Part shown: positions 38,153-47,245 of the stretch, piece after piece
Numbering within the stretch: the first letter of the stretch is position 1
Layout: each line of letters opens with the position of its first letter
Assembly (NCBI RefSeq): GCF_001273755.1
Contig: NZ_LGYA01000001.1
Span: 2,143,583-2,207,582, forward strand
Direction of reading: 5' to 3'
DNA: 64,000 bases
Source: Peribacillus butanolivorans
GTDB taxonomy: Bacteria > Bacillota > Bacilli > Bacillales > DSM-1321
Made by a program: the position numbers and the translations under genes
The notes under the pieces: model-generated
Told to the model about the DNA's origin: nothing
The model's database searches: none
What the model saw: only the letters and a program-made list of their open reading frames with translations

Positions 38153-38226
38153 GATCACAAATTTGATCACACAAACGATTACAAACGTTTAAATGGCACT
38201 GTTTTTATGATCACAACAATGATCAC
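38153..38226. repeat. Paired GATCAC motifs: arm-type sites of an older integrated element
   Basis: GATCAC occurs at 38153, 38165, 38209 and 38221, that is two pairs with 12-bp spacing about 56 bp apart. The paired GGTCAC sites at 59498-59583 have the same layout next to the other DUF3900 3' end. They look like integrase arm-binding sites at the right end of a related, earlier element. Confidence 0.55.
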
Positions 38227-38253
38227 AAATCCCTGAAATAACCCTCAATCCCC

Positions 38254-38778
38254 TCAAACCTTCTTAATAATCCGCTCCACAATCTCCATCAAATCATCCG
38301 GTCTGTGAAATTCAATCGGCGAAACACCTTTATCAAACTGAATCGTATCGGCTTCTATCATTAATACATACTTCCCATTAATCTTCCCTAAATGGATGCT
38401 ATCGCCAAAATCGGCTAGAAGTCCTTTTATGGAAGTACTGCCAAGCTTCATTCGCAGTTCGGCTTCAGGTGTATGCTCGACAATCTGGGCAGTGGCTTCA
38501 ACGACTTGGTGGGTTTCAAGGCGTTCCTGGATTTCTCGTTTATCGCTTGTTTCCCAGATTTCCAGGTCCTGTTCGAATTTCTGCAGTTCGTCACTGTTTT
38601 CTTCGAATTGTGCTGATACATGTTCATGAACCATGTGGATGACCTGGTTTTTCATGATTTCAGGCATCGATTCACCATATTCGACGAATTTCAAAAAGTC
38701 CTCGAAGTAGCGAGCATGTGAAGCCTGGTGGATTTTCAGCTCGGCTTCTTCGACCATTCCTTCTTCGGGCATGTAGGG
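38254..38778 (-). pseudogene. 3' fragment of a DUF3900 gene (older replacement end)
   Basis: 172 codons starting at the internal MPEEGM and running to a normal stop. It is about 90% identical to the C-terminal part of the DUF3900 gene at 59632-60697. The upstream part is cut off exactly at the 20-bp core repeat. It is the end of the target gene, displaced by the inserted element, and has no promoter or start of its own apart from the internal ATG. Confidence 0.8.
38759..38778. other. Left core attachment repeat of the integrative element
   Basis: CCTTCTTCGGGCATGTAGGG, identical to 60141-60160. The similarity of the two DUF3900 copies stops right after it. On the minus strand it encodes PYMPEEG of the target protein, so the integrase recombines within a coding sequence. 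Confidence 0.7.
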
Positions 38779-38834
38779 ATAGAAGGTAGCTGAAACATTG
38801 ATATGACTGCATTAAGGCACTGTAAATGTGTAGT

Positions 38835-38852
38835 GGTCACTAATTTGGTCAC
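38835..38852. repeat. GGTCAC pair beside the integrase (left arm site)
   Basis: GGTCAC at 38835 and 38847, spaced by 12 bp, overlapping the 3' end of the integrase gene. Same motif and spacing as the two pairs at the right end (59498-59583). Confidence 0.55.
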
Positions 38853-39979
38853 ATTCCTATAATTTTGTCCAATTTATCCGAGACAGATTTCTGCATATTG
38901 GGCAGGACATGACTATAAGTATTGAGCGTTGTTTCAATATCTGCATGACCTAATCGTTCTGAAATAAGCTTTACATTTACATTCTGTTGAATCAAGATAG
39001 TAGCATGTGTATGTCTAAGGTCATGAAACCGAATTTTTGGCAGTCCTATCTTCTCAGATAAATTATAGAACTCTTTGCGGAAGTTTCTTGGTATCATAGG
39101 ATTTCCGCTTTTAGTGCAGATAATTAGGTCAAGGTCACGATAATTTGAGCCAAGTAATAGCTTTTCCTCCAAGATTTGTTTTCTGTGTGTCCTTAACTCG
39201 TCCACTAATTTACTGGGGATGTGAATAGAACGGATGCTTGCTCCATTCTTTGCACCTGCCTTAATCTCTGCGTTCTGTGTAAGTGTCTGCTTCACAAAGA
39301 TTGTTTGTGTCTCAAAGTCAATATCTTTCCACCTTAGTCCGAGAATCTCTCCTTGTCGCATCCCTGTAAATATTGACATGAGAAATCCGATATGACAGCG
39401 GGTGAGCCGTTTTATCTTCTTTGCTTCGCTGATAAAGAAATTGACATGTTCTACAGACCAAACATTTATTTCTTTTCGTTTTATTTTTGGAAGTGTAATC
39501 CCAGTGGAAGGGTTGTCCTTTATAAGTTTCAAGACTTTAGCTTTCTTAAGGGATGCACTGACAATTCGAAAGATGAGATGGAGAGTGTGTTCCGAATAAG
39601 ACGTGTCGTTCACTAGGTCGTTAACAAATTTTTGAATTTGAATTGGAGCAATTTGCTGTAATTTAAGATGACCAATTCTTGGTTTTATAACATTTCGGTA
39701 AAAGATGGAGTGAATCTCAAAGGTTGATTTTTGTAGACGACTTTTTCTTTCTTGAAACCATTCTTCCATATATTTACCGTAGGTCATTTTTGTTAGATCA
39801 AGAAATTCATTCTCTAAAACCTCAGCCTTTACCCTTGTCATTTCATCATTTGCATCTCGCTTTGATTCAAAGCCTCTTCGGCGAATCTGTTTTCGCTTGC
39901 CAGTCAAAGGGTCTATCCCACCATTAAAGACGAAATCCCATTTACCTGTTTTTTTATTTTGGGTTATACTACCATTCAC
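38849..39979 (-). CDS. int: Tyrosine-family integrase of the integrative element
   Basis: 376 residues. It has an AP2-like arm-binding N terminus (GSITQNKKTGKWDFVFNGG), a SAM-like core-binding domain (about 60-160) and a catalytic domain with Arg in FTGMRQGEILGLRW, the box HDLRHTHA with Arg, the LGH motif, and the Tyr in TTLNTYSHV. All key residues are present. I choose the GTG at 39979, seven bases after GGAGGT, over the in-frame ATG at 39994. It is next to the left core site, as usual for integrases, and probably drives insertion into DUF3900. Confidence 0.92.
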   Translation of the reverse strand: MNGSITQNKKTGKWDFVFNGGIDPLTGKRKQIRRRGFESKRDANDEMTRVKAEVLENEFLDLTKMTYGKYMEEWFQERKSRLQKSTFEIHSIFYRNVIKPRIGHLKLQQIAPIQIQKFVNDLVNDTSYSEHTLHLIFRIVSASLKKAKVLKLIKDNPSTGITLPKIKRKEINVWSVEHVNFFISEAKKIKRLTRCHIGFLMSIFTGMRQGEILGLRWKDIDFETQTIFVKQTLTQNAEIKAGAKNGASIRSIHIPSKLVDELRTHRKQILEEKLLLGSNYRDLDLIICTKSGNPMIPRNFRKEFYNLSEKIGLPKIRFHDLRHTHATILIQQNVNVKLISERLGHADIETTLNTYSHVLPNMQKSVSDKLDKIIGM

Positions 39980-40131
39980 GTTCAAGACCTCCATTTCAGG
40001 TCAAAAGATGTGAAAGGTTTCTATTCATTTATATTTTATCATGAAATCAACAGTGGAGAAGTGCCGAAAACATTATTGGTTAACAATATTTTCATCTATA
40101 TCCTGTTAGAAATACAATATTTATACACAGG

Positions 40132-40335
40132 TTCTTAATGAATGGTGGTGACGTATTTACACTTCAAAAAATGTTACGTCATAGTAACCTTAAGATGACT
40201 GAGAAGTATCTTGCTATTTGGGGTACAGCATTAAGAGAACAAAACGAAAGATTTAATCCGCTTAGCAATATCGAATACAGAAAGAGATCCAACTTAATGA
40301 GGTACTATTTTAATATTAAACACACCCACTATTAA
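40132..40335 (+). pseudogene. C-terminal remnant of another tyrosine recombinase
   Basis: About 45 codons read FLMNGGDVFTLQKMLRHSNL and KMTEKYLAIW, the last conserved blocks of a phage/ICE integrase (LGHS-like box and the Tyr). The tail past residue 45 is unrelated. No catalytic Arg boxes remain upstream. It points to an earlier recombinase gene lost from this place. Confidence 0.65.
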
Positions 40336-40347
40336 ATGGGTGTGTTT
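40318..40347 (+). terminator. Hairpin just before repeat copy 1
   Basis: AAACACACCCA ... TGGGTGTGTTT with a short T-rich tail. A similar hairpin (GCACTCAT ... ATGAGTGTG) precedes repeat copy 2 at 44874-44902. Confidence 0.6.
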
Positions 40348-40355
40348 CTTTGATA

Positions 40356-40433
40356 GGGGGTAGTTTATCACCAAAACAGCGGGAAAGGTATTGGGAAAAA
40401 GGTAGTAGCACTGTAATCACCGCAATCCAACCT
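40356..40433. repeat. Unexplained intergenic repeat, copy 1
   Basis: Conserved points: GGGGG, then TATCACC (40366), then TAGTAGCACTGTAATCACC and GCAATC (40422). TATCACC and GCAATC are separated by 49 bases. Copies 2 and 3 (44910, 51670) keep these blocks at spacing 48. No reading frame. 40434-40600 shows nothing else. Confidence 0.6.
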
Positions 40434-40599
40434 CTTTTTCAAGATTGAATTATCTTTTAGTTACATTTTCTTTTCTTTGTCATCCATAAGCATTTGTCTC
40501 CTTGATTTTGTTTACTCGACACAATATGACAGTTACATTTAAGTGCAAATGGTAAAATAATCACAAAACTATGCTGGTGATAAGAAGGGACTGGTATGT

Positions 40600-41136
40600 A
40601 TTAGAAGAGAAGCGGTTTTGGAAGGAGATTATCGTTATTCCTTAATTAGAGAATGGGATGAATCAAATCAGAGAAGAGTAGTCTTTGTTTTACTTAACCC
40701 AAGCACGGCAGATAACGTAGAAGAGGACCAAACGACAAAGGTATGTATCGAATTTGCGAAAAGATGGGGATATGGTTCTCTACAAATTGTTAATTTGTTT
40801 GCCTATCGTGCTACTGACCCCAATGATCTTAAGAAGGTGAAAGACTATAACAAGATGGTAGGGGAGCATAATTATGGTTTCTTACAGAATGCCTTACAGA
40901 GTGCAAGTAAAATAGTCGTAGCTTGGGGTGAACATGGAAAAATCCAAAAACGTTATATGGATGAATCCCTCAAATCTTTGTTTTCAAATTTTCGTCTGTA
41001 CTGTTTTCGGGAGATAGCTAACAACCAACCTAAACATCCTTTAGGTGTAAATTATAACATTCCATTAAAAGAATTTACTTTTTATAAGCAGTTTTTGAGA
41101 CCAGCTCTAGACGAGGGAGTAGTAGATATTATTTAA
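40600..41136 (+). CDS. DUF1643-family protein
   Basis: About 178 residues. It has the family pattern YRYSLIREWDESNQRRVVFV, LLNPSTADN and then VVAWGEHG. The best ribosome site (AAGAAGGGA) suggests an ATT start at 40600; the first standard in-frame start is the TTG at 40618, which is close behind. DUF1643 proteins are common in mobile elements and of unknown function. Confidence 0.72.
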   Translation: MRREAVLEGDYRYSLIREWDESNQRRVVFVLLNPSTADNVEEDQTTKVCIEFAKRWGYGSLQIVNLFAYRATDPNDLKKVKDYNKMVGEHNYGFLQNALQSASKIVVAWGEHGKIQKRYMDESLKSLFSNFRLYCFREIANNQPKHPLGVNYNIPLKEFTFYKQFLRPALDEGVVDII

Positions 41137-41312
41137 GTTGCGATAGGAGGTAGTCCACACCGTACTCAAAATAATATTTTTAACTGTATTTTTTTCTGGT
41201 TATTACTTCTTTTCTTGGAATGAGAGCCTAAATATAAATTTTTTACAGATTAGCATAATTTTGTTTGGTATAATTTTTATAGAATATTTTTTTATAAAAT
41301 GGGGGTATTAAA

Positions 41313-42413
41313 ATGGAAGCCTTTATACAACAAATTAAAACGCTATCAAGTAGAATAGAAAGAATAAAAGATAACATTCAAACTGAGGAAGCAACAAAAA
41401 CCTCGTTAATTATGCCATTAATACAAGCATTAGGATATGATATATTTAACCCGGAGGAATTAGTACCAGAGTTCATAGCGGACGTTGGAATTAAAAAAGG
41501 TGAAAAAATTGATTATGCAATAATGGAAAACGGAAACCCTGTAATTTTAATTGAAGCAAAAAGTGTTCATGAGAAACTATATAAGCATGATTCACAATTA
41601 TTTAGGTATTTCGGAACTACTAAAGCTAAGTTTGCAATTTTGACAAATGGAATTGAATACAAGTTCTTCACTGATTTAGAAGAACCTAATAAAATGGATG
41701 AAAAGCCATTTTTTATATTTAATTTACATGAAATAAGAGAAAATCATTTTCTGGAGTTGGCGAAATTTAGAAAGAATTTTTTTAATCTAGAAAATGTATT
41801 AACTACTGCATCTGAATTAAAATACACTAATGAAATTAAAAATTTCCTAACTCAACAATGGGATGAACCAAATGAAGAGTTTATTAAATTTGTTTTAAGT
41901 GATGTTTATCAAGGTGTAAAGACGAAGAAAGTAATTGATAATTTTCGAGATATAGTAAAAAAATCTCTAAATCAATTTGTTAATGAAAAGGTAAATGATA
42001 AGCTTCAAAAGGCTTTAAGTTCAACTGATGGAAATGAAACAAATTTAGCTGAAAAAATAAATGAAGAAGTAGCTCCGACAAAAGAAGAAGAGTTAATTGA
42101 TGAACTTGAAAAAGTAGTAGATGGACCAATAATCGTAACCACCGAAGAAGAAATAGAAGGTTATGTTTTAATTAAATTAATGCTTAAAGAAAGCATAGAT
42201 GCAAATAGAATTTACTATCGAGATAACAAAAGTTATTTTAACGTTTTATTAGATGATAGCATACGTAAATGGATTTGTAGATTAGGCTTTAATACAAGTA
42301 ATAAATATATCCAATTAAATGATGAATTAAAAACTACACATAAATTAGAAAGTGTAAACGATATCCTTTTATATAAAGATGAAATTTTAAGGGTTACCGA
42401 ACAATTTCATTAA
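41313..42413 (+). CDS. Orphan HsdR N-terminal-type (PD-(D/E)XK) nuclease-like protein
   Basis: 366 residues. Residues about 25-150 match the type I restriction HsdR N-terminal domain: EEATKTSLIMPLIQALGYD, then KIDYAIMENGNPVILIEAKS, with Asp and the E-x-K catalytic pattern. After a helical middle there is a C-terminal beta/alpha part (SYFNVLLDDSIRKWICRLGF). No helicase, methylase or specificity gene is nearby, so it acts alone or as part of the defence cargo. TGGGGGTATTAAA precedes the ATG. Confidence 0.8.
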   Translation: MEAFIQQIKTLSSRIERIKDNIQTEEATKTSLIMPLIQALGYDIFNPEELVPEFIADVGIKKGEKIDYAIMENGNPVILIEAKSVHEKLYKHDSQLFRYFGTTKAKFAILTNGIEYKFFTDLEEPNKMDEKPFFIFNLHEIRENHFLELAKFRKNFFNLENVLTTASELKYTNEIKNFLTQQWDEPNEEFIKFVLSDVYQGVKTKKVIDNFRDIVKKSLNQFVNEKVNDKLQKALSSTDGNETNLAEKINEEVAPTKEEELIDELEKVVDGPIIVTTEEEIEGYVLIKLMLKESIDANRIYYRDNKSYFNVLLDDSIRKWICRLGFNTSNKYIQLNDELKTTHKLESVNDILLYKDEILRVTEQFH

Positions 42414-42420
42414 TACAAGT

Positions 42421-42449
42421 GGATGAACTTATTTGTTCATCCTTTTTTT
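42421..42449 (+). terminator. Terminator after the HsdR-N-type gene
   Basis: GGATGAAC ... GTTCATCC perfect stem then TTTTTTT. From 42450 to 42904 no gene is visible. Confidence 0.8.
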
Positions 42450-42904
42450 ACTGATGAATTTGTCTTAGATCTAAATGAATAGTTCAAAATTTTGTTCAAA
42501 TAAAGAAGTTTTGAATAAAGGGAAATGTGAGTGCATTAAGTTGCTAGACAATCCTAAATAAGTTAATTAAAGCAAATAGCATATTTGGAATTTATAAAAT
42601 TGTGATTTAATCAAGGAACCAACAAAAACCGCTCAAATGACAAAATATTAATTGGTCACATCATTAAGAATGCAAAAAAGATTAACCCGAGTAAAAATCG
42701 TTAATAAAGCGGTTTCTAAAAAATTTTAATACCACAGGATTATGAAAAATGGTATGGTCCTTCTGAAACAGCAAAAAAAAAACTTCTGGAAAAATTGATG
42801 AACAATATATACAAAAATAATAGTTGGAAAAGGAAGGCTATTATTGAAAAATTTGGTATATTATTTGTGAATTGATATAGCTAGATGTTGGGGAGGCAAT
42901 AAAT

Positions 42905-44158
42905 ATGAATAAAATAATATGTTTGAATTGTTTTGACCTAAATGAGACATTTCATCTTTTGGACATGAATCCCTTAGAAAGCATGGTAAATTATGTTGAA
43001 GATTTAGAAAAGTATACATGTATTTATAATGAGGATTTATTTTCAAAACATAAGGGAAAACTAAGGTGTTCAAAATGTCAAGAAAAAATCCAATATGAAG
43101 ATTATTTTCTTGAGAACAGAAAAATTGCAGATTTTATAACTGAAGTCTGTAAGATAATCGGAGGTGAGGTTTCTCGTTATCTTGAATACTGTTCAAAATG
43201 TGAAATCATAAAGGAATTAAATGTATTCAATAGAATAAAAGAGGAAGAAACTGGACAAGAAACAAACGATGATGGGTTACCCGTATATGATTTTTTAAAA
43301 AATCACTTTATACCTGAAGAATACATTCATCTTGTAACTCCTTTTCTACAGTGTAGATGTTGTGGTACCGGTTATGATAGCCGTGAACACCATGTAAAAA
43401 AAAGCAGTTTTGATGAATCGTTTAGAGTATATACTCAACATGATATAAGTAATTATTTAGATGTTGATATTGAAGAAATGGCCCAGTATGCAGAAAAGTA
43501 TTACATCAACTTAAGAAAAGTAGAAATCACTAACTTTTCCACTTTTTTAAGAAAAAATGCAATGCTTGGGTTAAAACATTCTGTTGGGCAACAATTATAT
43601 AAATTATTTGAAAAAATGTACATAGAAAAGGATTATTCATTACTTGAAGATATAAAGTTATATAGAGGAAGAACTAGGAATACAGGTACTGAGAAGATTT
43701 CTGATTCCCAAATGTGGAATCCCCCTGTTGGAGTTTCCTCTCATGGAAGATATAATTTAGTTGGTTCATCTGTTTTATATTTAACTGATAATATTCACTA
43801 TATTCCTGCTGAGGTAAATTATATGGGGTATCAGGAATTGGATATTGCAACAATAAGTATCAAGCAACCATTGAAAATACTTGATTTAAGTGAAATGTAC
43901 GGTGAATTTGGACGCATTTTATCTATTAGCCCTAGCAATAATAATGTATTAAAGTTAGAATATCTACTTACAAATTTTATTGCAGAATGTTGTAAAGAAA
44001 TAGGGTTTCAGGGTATAAAGTATAATGGAGTAAAAAAGGGAAATTATAAAAACTATGCCTTGTTGAATTATAATAAAGATATTGATATATCTATTGATTC
44101 CACAGAAACATACAAAGTTGATATTTCATATAACATCAGTAACCTAAGTCATTCGTGA
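42905..44158 (+). CDS. RES-domain protein with Cys-pair (zinc-like) N-terminal region
   Basis: 417 residues. The N-terminal half has paired Cys: CLNCFD, CSKCQEK, CSKCEI and CRCCGTGYDSREHH, likely one or two zinc sites. The C-terminal part (about 255-400) is a RES domain: LYRGRTRNTG, PPVGVSSHGRYNLVGSSVLY, and LLTNFIAECCKEIGFQGIKY, with Arg, Glu and Ser of the NAD-degrading family. RES proteins usually act as NAD-consuming toxins with an Xre partner; none is here, so this version may be triggered through its own N-terminal domain. A GGGGAGG site precedes ATG 42905. Confidence 0.75.
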   Translation: MNKIICLNCFDLNETFHLLDMNPLESMVNYVEDLEKYTCIYNEDLFSKHKGKLRCSKCQEKIQYEDYFLENRKIADFITEVCKIIGGEVSRYLEYCSKCEIIKELNVFNRIKEEETGQETNDDGLPVYDFLKNHFIPEEYIHLVTPFLQCRCCGTGYDSREHHVKKSSFDESFRVYTQHDISNYLDVDIEEMAQYAEKYYINLRKVEITNFSTFLRKNAMLGLKHSVGQQLYKLFEKMYIEKDYSLLEDIKLYRGRTRNTGTEKISDSQMWNPPVGVSSHGRYNLVGSSVLYLTDNIHYIPAEVNYMGYQELDIATISIKQPLKILDLSEMYGEFGRILSISPSNNNVLKLEYLLTNFIAECCKEIGFQGIKYNGVKKGNYKNYALLNYNKDIDISIDSTETYKVDISYNISNLSHS

Positions 44159-44909
44159 ACATTCCTTTCTAATAGTCACATACGTAATGGGAAGCATGTA
44201 AGACCAGATGAAAGATGATTGCTACTTTTGAAGATATAACTCAACAGATTGAGAGTTTTAGTTTTCATAATCTAAGACGGAAGCACAAAGCTCACACAAA
44301 CAATGAAAATGCAATAATACAAACGGCATAATTTTGAATAGGTTTTAGTAAAGGAAAGAGCAAAAGACCCTTGAAAAATGTCCTCAATTGAGCGGTTTTT
44401 TCTTAACTTAGTCTCTTTATTTACACAATTTCTAAAACTTTGTAGGCACTCAATAGGGGTGTCTTCTTTGGAAGGTGAAATTATAAAGAAGCTGTAGCAT
44501 GCTTGCTTTTTTATACTAGTTTGTACTCACTATGAAGGTCACTTAATTGCTGAAGAGAGAAAGCCATAGTTAGCTATTATAATCGAAGCTAGCAATTTTA
44601 ACTTTCCTAATAGTAAACATGAAACCAAACTCAAAAAATGGAATTGATTCAAATGATTCGGAGTTCGTCTCCTAGATTGAAGTTTTAACTTTTACAAAAT
44701 CATTAGACAGAATATGTGAAAACATTTTAGGCACTCGAAAGGGTGTCTATTAGTTTTTTTCTACGTTCGGTGTACCCTTTATTAGCTAAGTATTCAGAAA
44801 GCCCAAGAAAGAAGAGAGGGAGAAGAGTTTAAAGATTTACCTTACACTATTTTCCAGCACTAAAACGCAAAGAAATGCACTCATTATCGGATGAGTGTGT
44901 TTCTTAATA

Positions 44910-44987
44910 GGGGGCGTGGATATCACCAGAAACAGGGGAATATTTCTCAATAAAGCTAGTAGTACAGTAACCCTCGCAATCTAACCT
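44910..44987. repeat. Unexplained intergenic repeat, copy 2
   Basis: GGGGG, TATCACC (44921), TAGTAGTACAGTAACCCTC, GCAATC (44976), spacing 48 bases. Preceded by a hairpin at 44874-44902. The gap 44159-44909 otherwise has only two weak hairpins of the form GGCACTC ... GGGTGTC near 44453 and 44730, and no gene. Confidence 0.6.
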
Positions 44988-45069
44988 TATTTTCATCAAT
45001 AGATTTTTTTCCCTTGCGGTTGCAACTCCGCTTTTCCGTTCCTTCCTAGACTTTCTAAATATGGGACAA

Positions 45070-45100
45070 CAAAACCCTTTCGCATTTAAGAAAGGGTTTT
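45070..45100. terminator. Bidirectional terminator
   Basis: AAAACCCTTT ... AAAGGGTTTT, 10-bp stem with A and T runs. It closes the minus-strand gene that ends at 45113. Confidence 0.75.
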
Positions 45101-45112
45101 AATACTTATGTA

Positions 45113-46300
45113 TTAAGCTGATTTTTCTGTTTCTTTTTCTTCTTCAATTTGTAATACTTTCAATCCCTTATCAATTGCTTCTGCATAACAATTGCTCATC
45201 TTTAACTGAATGATTTCATTATCAAGCAATTCTCTAATTCCATTATTTCCAACAATCTTGTCACATGCAGTATCTGTTTCTTTATAAATATCACTTTTCT
45301 TCTTTCCACCTAATACTTTATGTAATTGGTTGTTATTTCTAATAACAACAGTTTTATTATGAAAAGCATCTTGTCGTTTCTCTGCTAATTTAACTGCAAA
45401 ATTAATGTGTTTAAATCTGAAAGCATCGGTTAATGGAGTTCTACTGAAATAGTCCTCAATTTCTTTATCATAAGCGATAAGCGTAATCACTTTGGTTTGA
45501 AACACTCTACTAAACCCCATGTATAAGAAATACGCTCTTTCATCTCTCTTGTACGCTTTGACTGATTCACTTTTTAGCTTAAACATAATATCTTGATGTG
45601 TTACCATGTGTTTTTGTCTTAATTTCATCTGTTGATGTTTCACTGCAATTATTTCATCTATTGTTAGCACTTTATCGTAATTTTTTTGTCCGTCATCAGT
45701 TTCAATAACTGCTTGATATATGTCTGCATAGTAGATAATGTTATTTTCTTTCAATTCATCTAATACAGTTTCTACTTGGTTTTTTAGTCTTTCGACTTCT
45801 TTAACACATTCATAGAAGACATCCCATCCCATGTTCTTAATCCTACTGTCTCTTTCACACACCTCTTCAAAGTAGTCTTGACGTTCATCTGTACCAATTT
45901 TTTTAGATGCTTCGTACATGATTTCAGAAAAACATCCTAACTCATACGCAAGTCTTTTAGTTGTAATTGTTGCTCTATTGTCATTTTGATGTTTATATAA
46001 GTATTGGATAAGTGCTGTACGAATATCTTCTTTGTATGGCAGTTGTTCTCTATTACCATTATTAATCCTATTGTCTTTGCGTTCCAACCTATGTTGTCGC
46101 TTTTCACCTAATTTATAGCAGTTACTACGACTAACTTTAACAATTTCCCAAGTATCATAAAATTCATCAAGTGTTTTATGTAGACTGTCTTTGTGTCCAC
46201 CGAGTTTCTTATTGTTTGCGAAATACTCTTTACATTTGTCTGTTCCATACTCTTCAACTACTTCTGCTGTTGTAAAAATCCCATCTACCAATATTATCAA
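45113..46300 (-). CDS. Unknown 395-residue protein, possibly a DNA-binding or replication protein
   Basis: The N terminus (FTTAEVVEEYGTDKCKEYF; then WEIVKVSRSNCYKLGEKRQH) and the middle (ATITTKRLAYELGCFSEIMY) look like helix-turn-helix segments; a long coiled coil follows (EVERLKNQVETVLDELKEN). I do not recognise the family. It is the only minus-strand gene of this element besides the integrase, so it might serve the element itself (replication or excision), but that is inference. Confidence 0.55.
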   Translation of the reverse strand: MIILVDGIFTTAEVVEEYGTDKCKEYFANNKKLGGHKDSLHKTLDEFYDTWEIVKVSRSNCYKLGEKRQHRLERKDNRINNGNREQLPYKEDIRTALIQYLYKHQNDNRATITTKRLAYELGCFSEIMYEASKKIGTDERQDYFEEVCERDSRIKNMGWDVFYECVKEVERLKNQVETVLDELKENNIIYYADIYQAVIETDDGQKNYDKVLTIDEIIAVKHQQMKLRQKHMVTHQDIMFKLKSESVKAYKRDERAYFLYMGFSRVFQTKVITLIAYDKEIEDYFSRTPLTDAFRFKHINFAVKLAEKRQDAFHNKTVVIRNNNQLHKVLGGKKKSDIYKETDTACDKIVGNNGIRELLDNEIIQLKMSNCYAEAIDKGLKVLQIEEEKETEKSA

Positions 46301-46456
46301 TTCCTTTTCTTATTTTATTTAGGATAGGAAATCAGGATACTATATATTTTATATATAATGGTCTGATTTTCTATCCTTAGAACATTTCCCTTAAATCTTC
46401 TTCCATTACATATGTACTTTGCCACCATCTTTGTTAAACTGCCAAGTACAGGCAGT

Positions 46457-46723
46457 TTAACAAACCTCGCCCAAAGTACGCAAAGGGCGAATTAATCTCT
46501 TGTTGTGATTTGATCTTTCATTCACACCTCGTAAATTTGTCAGCGATATTTTTGGAGTACCTTTTTGCATCGCAACACTTTGAAACTGCGTTCTTTGCAG
46601 TTTTAATGTGCTTGTGTAAAAAGGTACATAATCAACATGTATTAGTCGTTGCTTCTTTTTAATACCTTGTAGATGCTCATACAGGGGCGTGCTATTCACC
46701 AACTGCAAAGAATCCCTCCACAA
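46457..46723 (-). CDS. Possible small basic protein
   Basis: Up to 88 codons on the minus strand; coding-like content from about residue 9 (STPLYEHLQGIKKKQRLIHV). GGAGGG lies inside the frame, so a TTG about five bases after it is the more likely start. Weak support. The rest of 46301-47233 is very AT-rich and shows no gene. Confidence 0.3.
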   Translation of the reverse strand: MWRDSLQLVNSTPLYEHLQGIKKKQRLIHVDYVPFYTSTLKLQRTQFQSVAMQKGTPKISLTNLRGVNERSNHNKRLIRPLRTLGEVC

Positions 46724-47245
46724 ACATGATAATGCTATACAATCCCCACACTCTGTTACGAATATTCGATACTCGTGTGAATGTTACTTAAATGTTGTCA
46801 ATAGAGTTAATTTATACGTGTGTCATTAATGTTGGATATATTGTTATTGTGGTATAGGTAAATCTATTCTTTTATATCGAAATTTATCATTTGTGTTATG
46901 TTGCGTGGTTTATTGATAAGTAGGATTTTGTTGGGTTTCACCAAATTAATAATGTTGTTGATAGAGGGGGGTGTCCTATTAATAATATTATATCACAATT
47001 ATTGACATTTGTCAAATTATGTACTATTACCTATCTTTTGACAAAAGATTAAGGCGATTTTTTTAAATGAATTTGACTGATGTGAATATAATTCAGACTA
47101 ATTTACCAGTAAAATACACACACTTGTTGAATTAAATGGTAAAATTTATATAAAATTATTGGGGATTATATGTAACAAAAGAATTAATAGTAAAATAATT
47201 GAAAAATAAAAGATACAATACCACAGTAAGGGGATGAATAGGTTA

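Noticed and set aside
38396..38629. Ser/Cys-rich frame opposite the DUF3900 fragment
   Set aside because: The same artefact appears opposite the second DUF3900 copy, as expected for antisense of a conserved coding sequence.
44453..44750. Two GGCACTC ... GGGTGTC motifs considered as CRISPR-like repeats
   Set aside because: Only two copies about 280 bp apart, imperfect, each able to form a simple terminator-like hairpin; no array structure.
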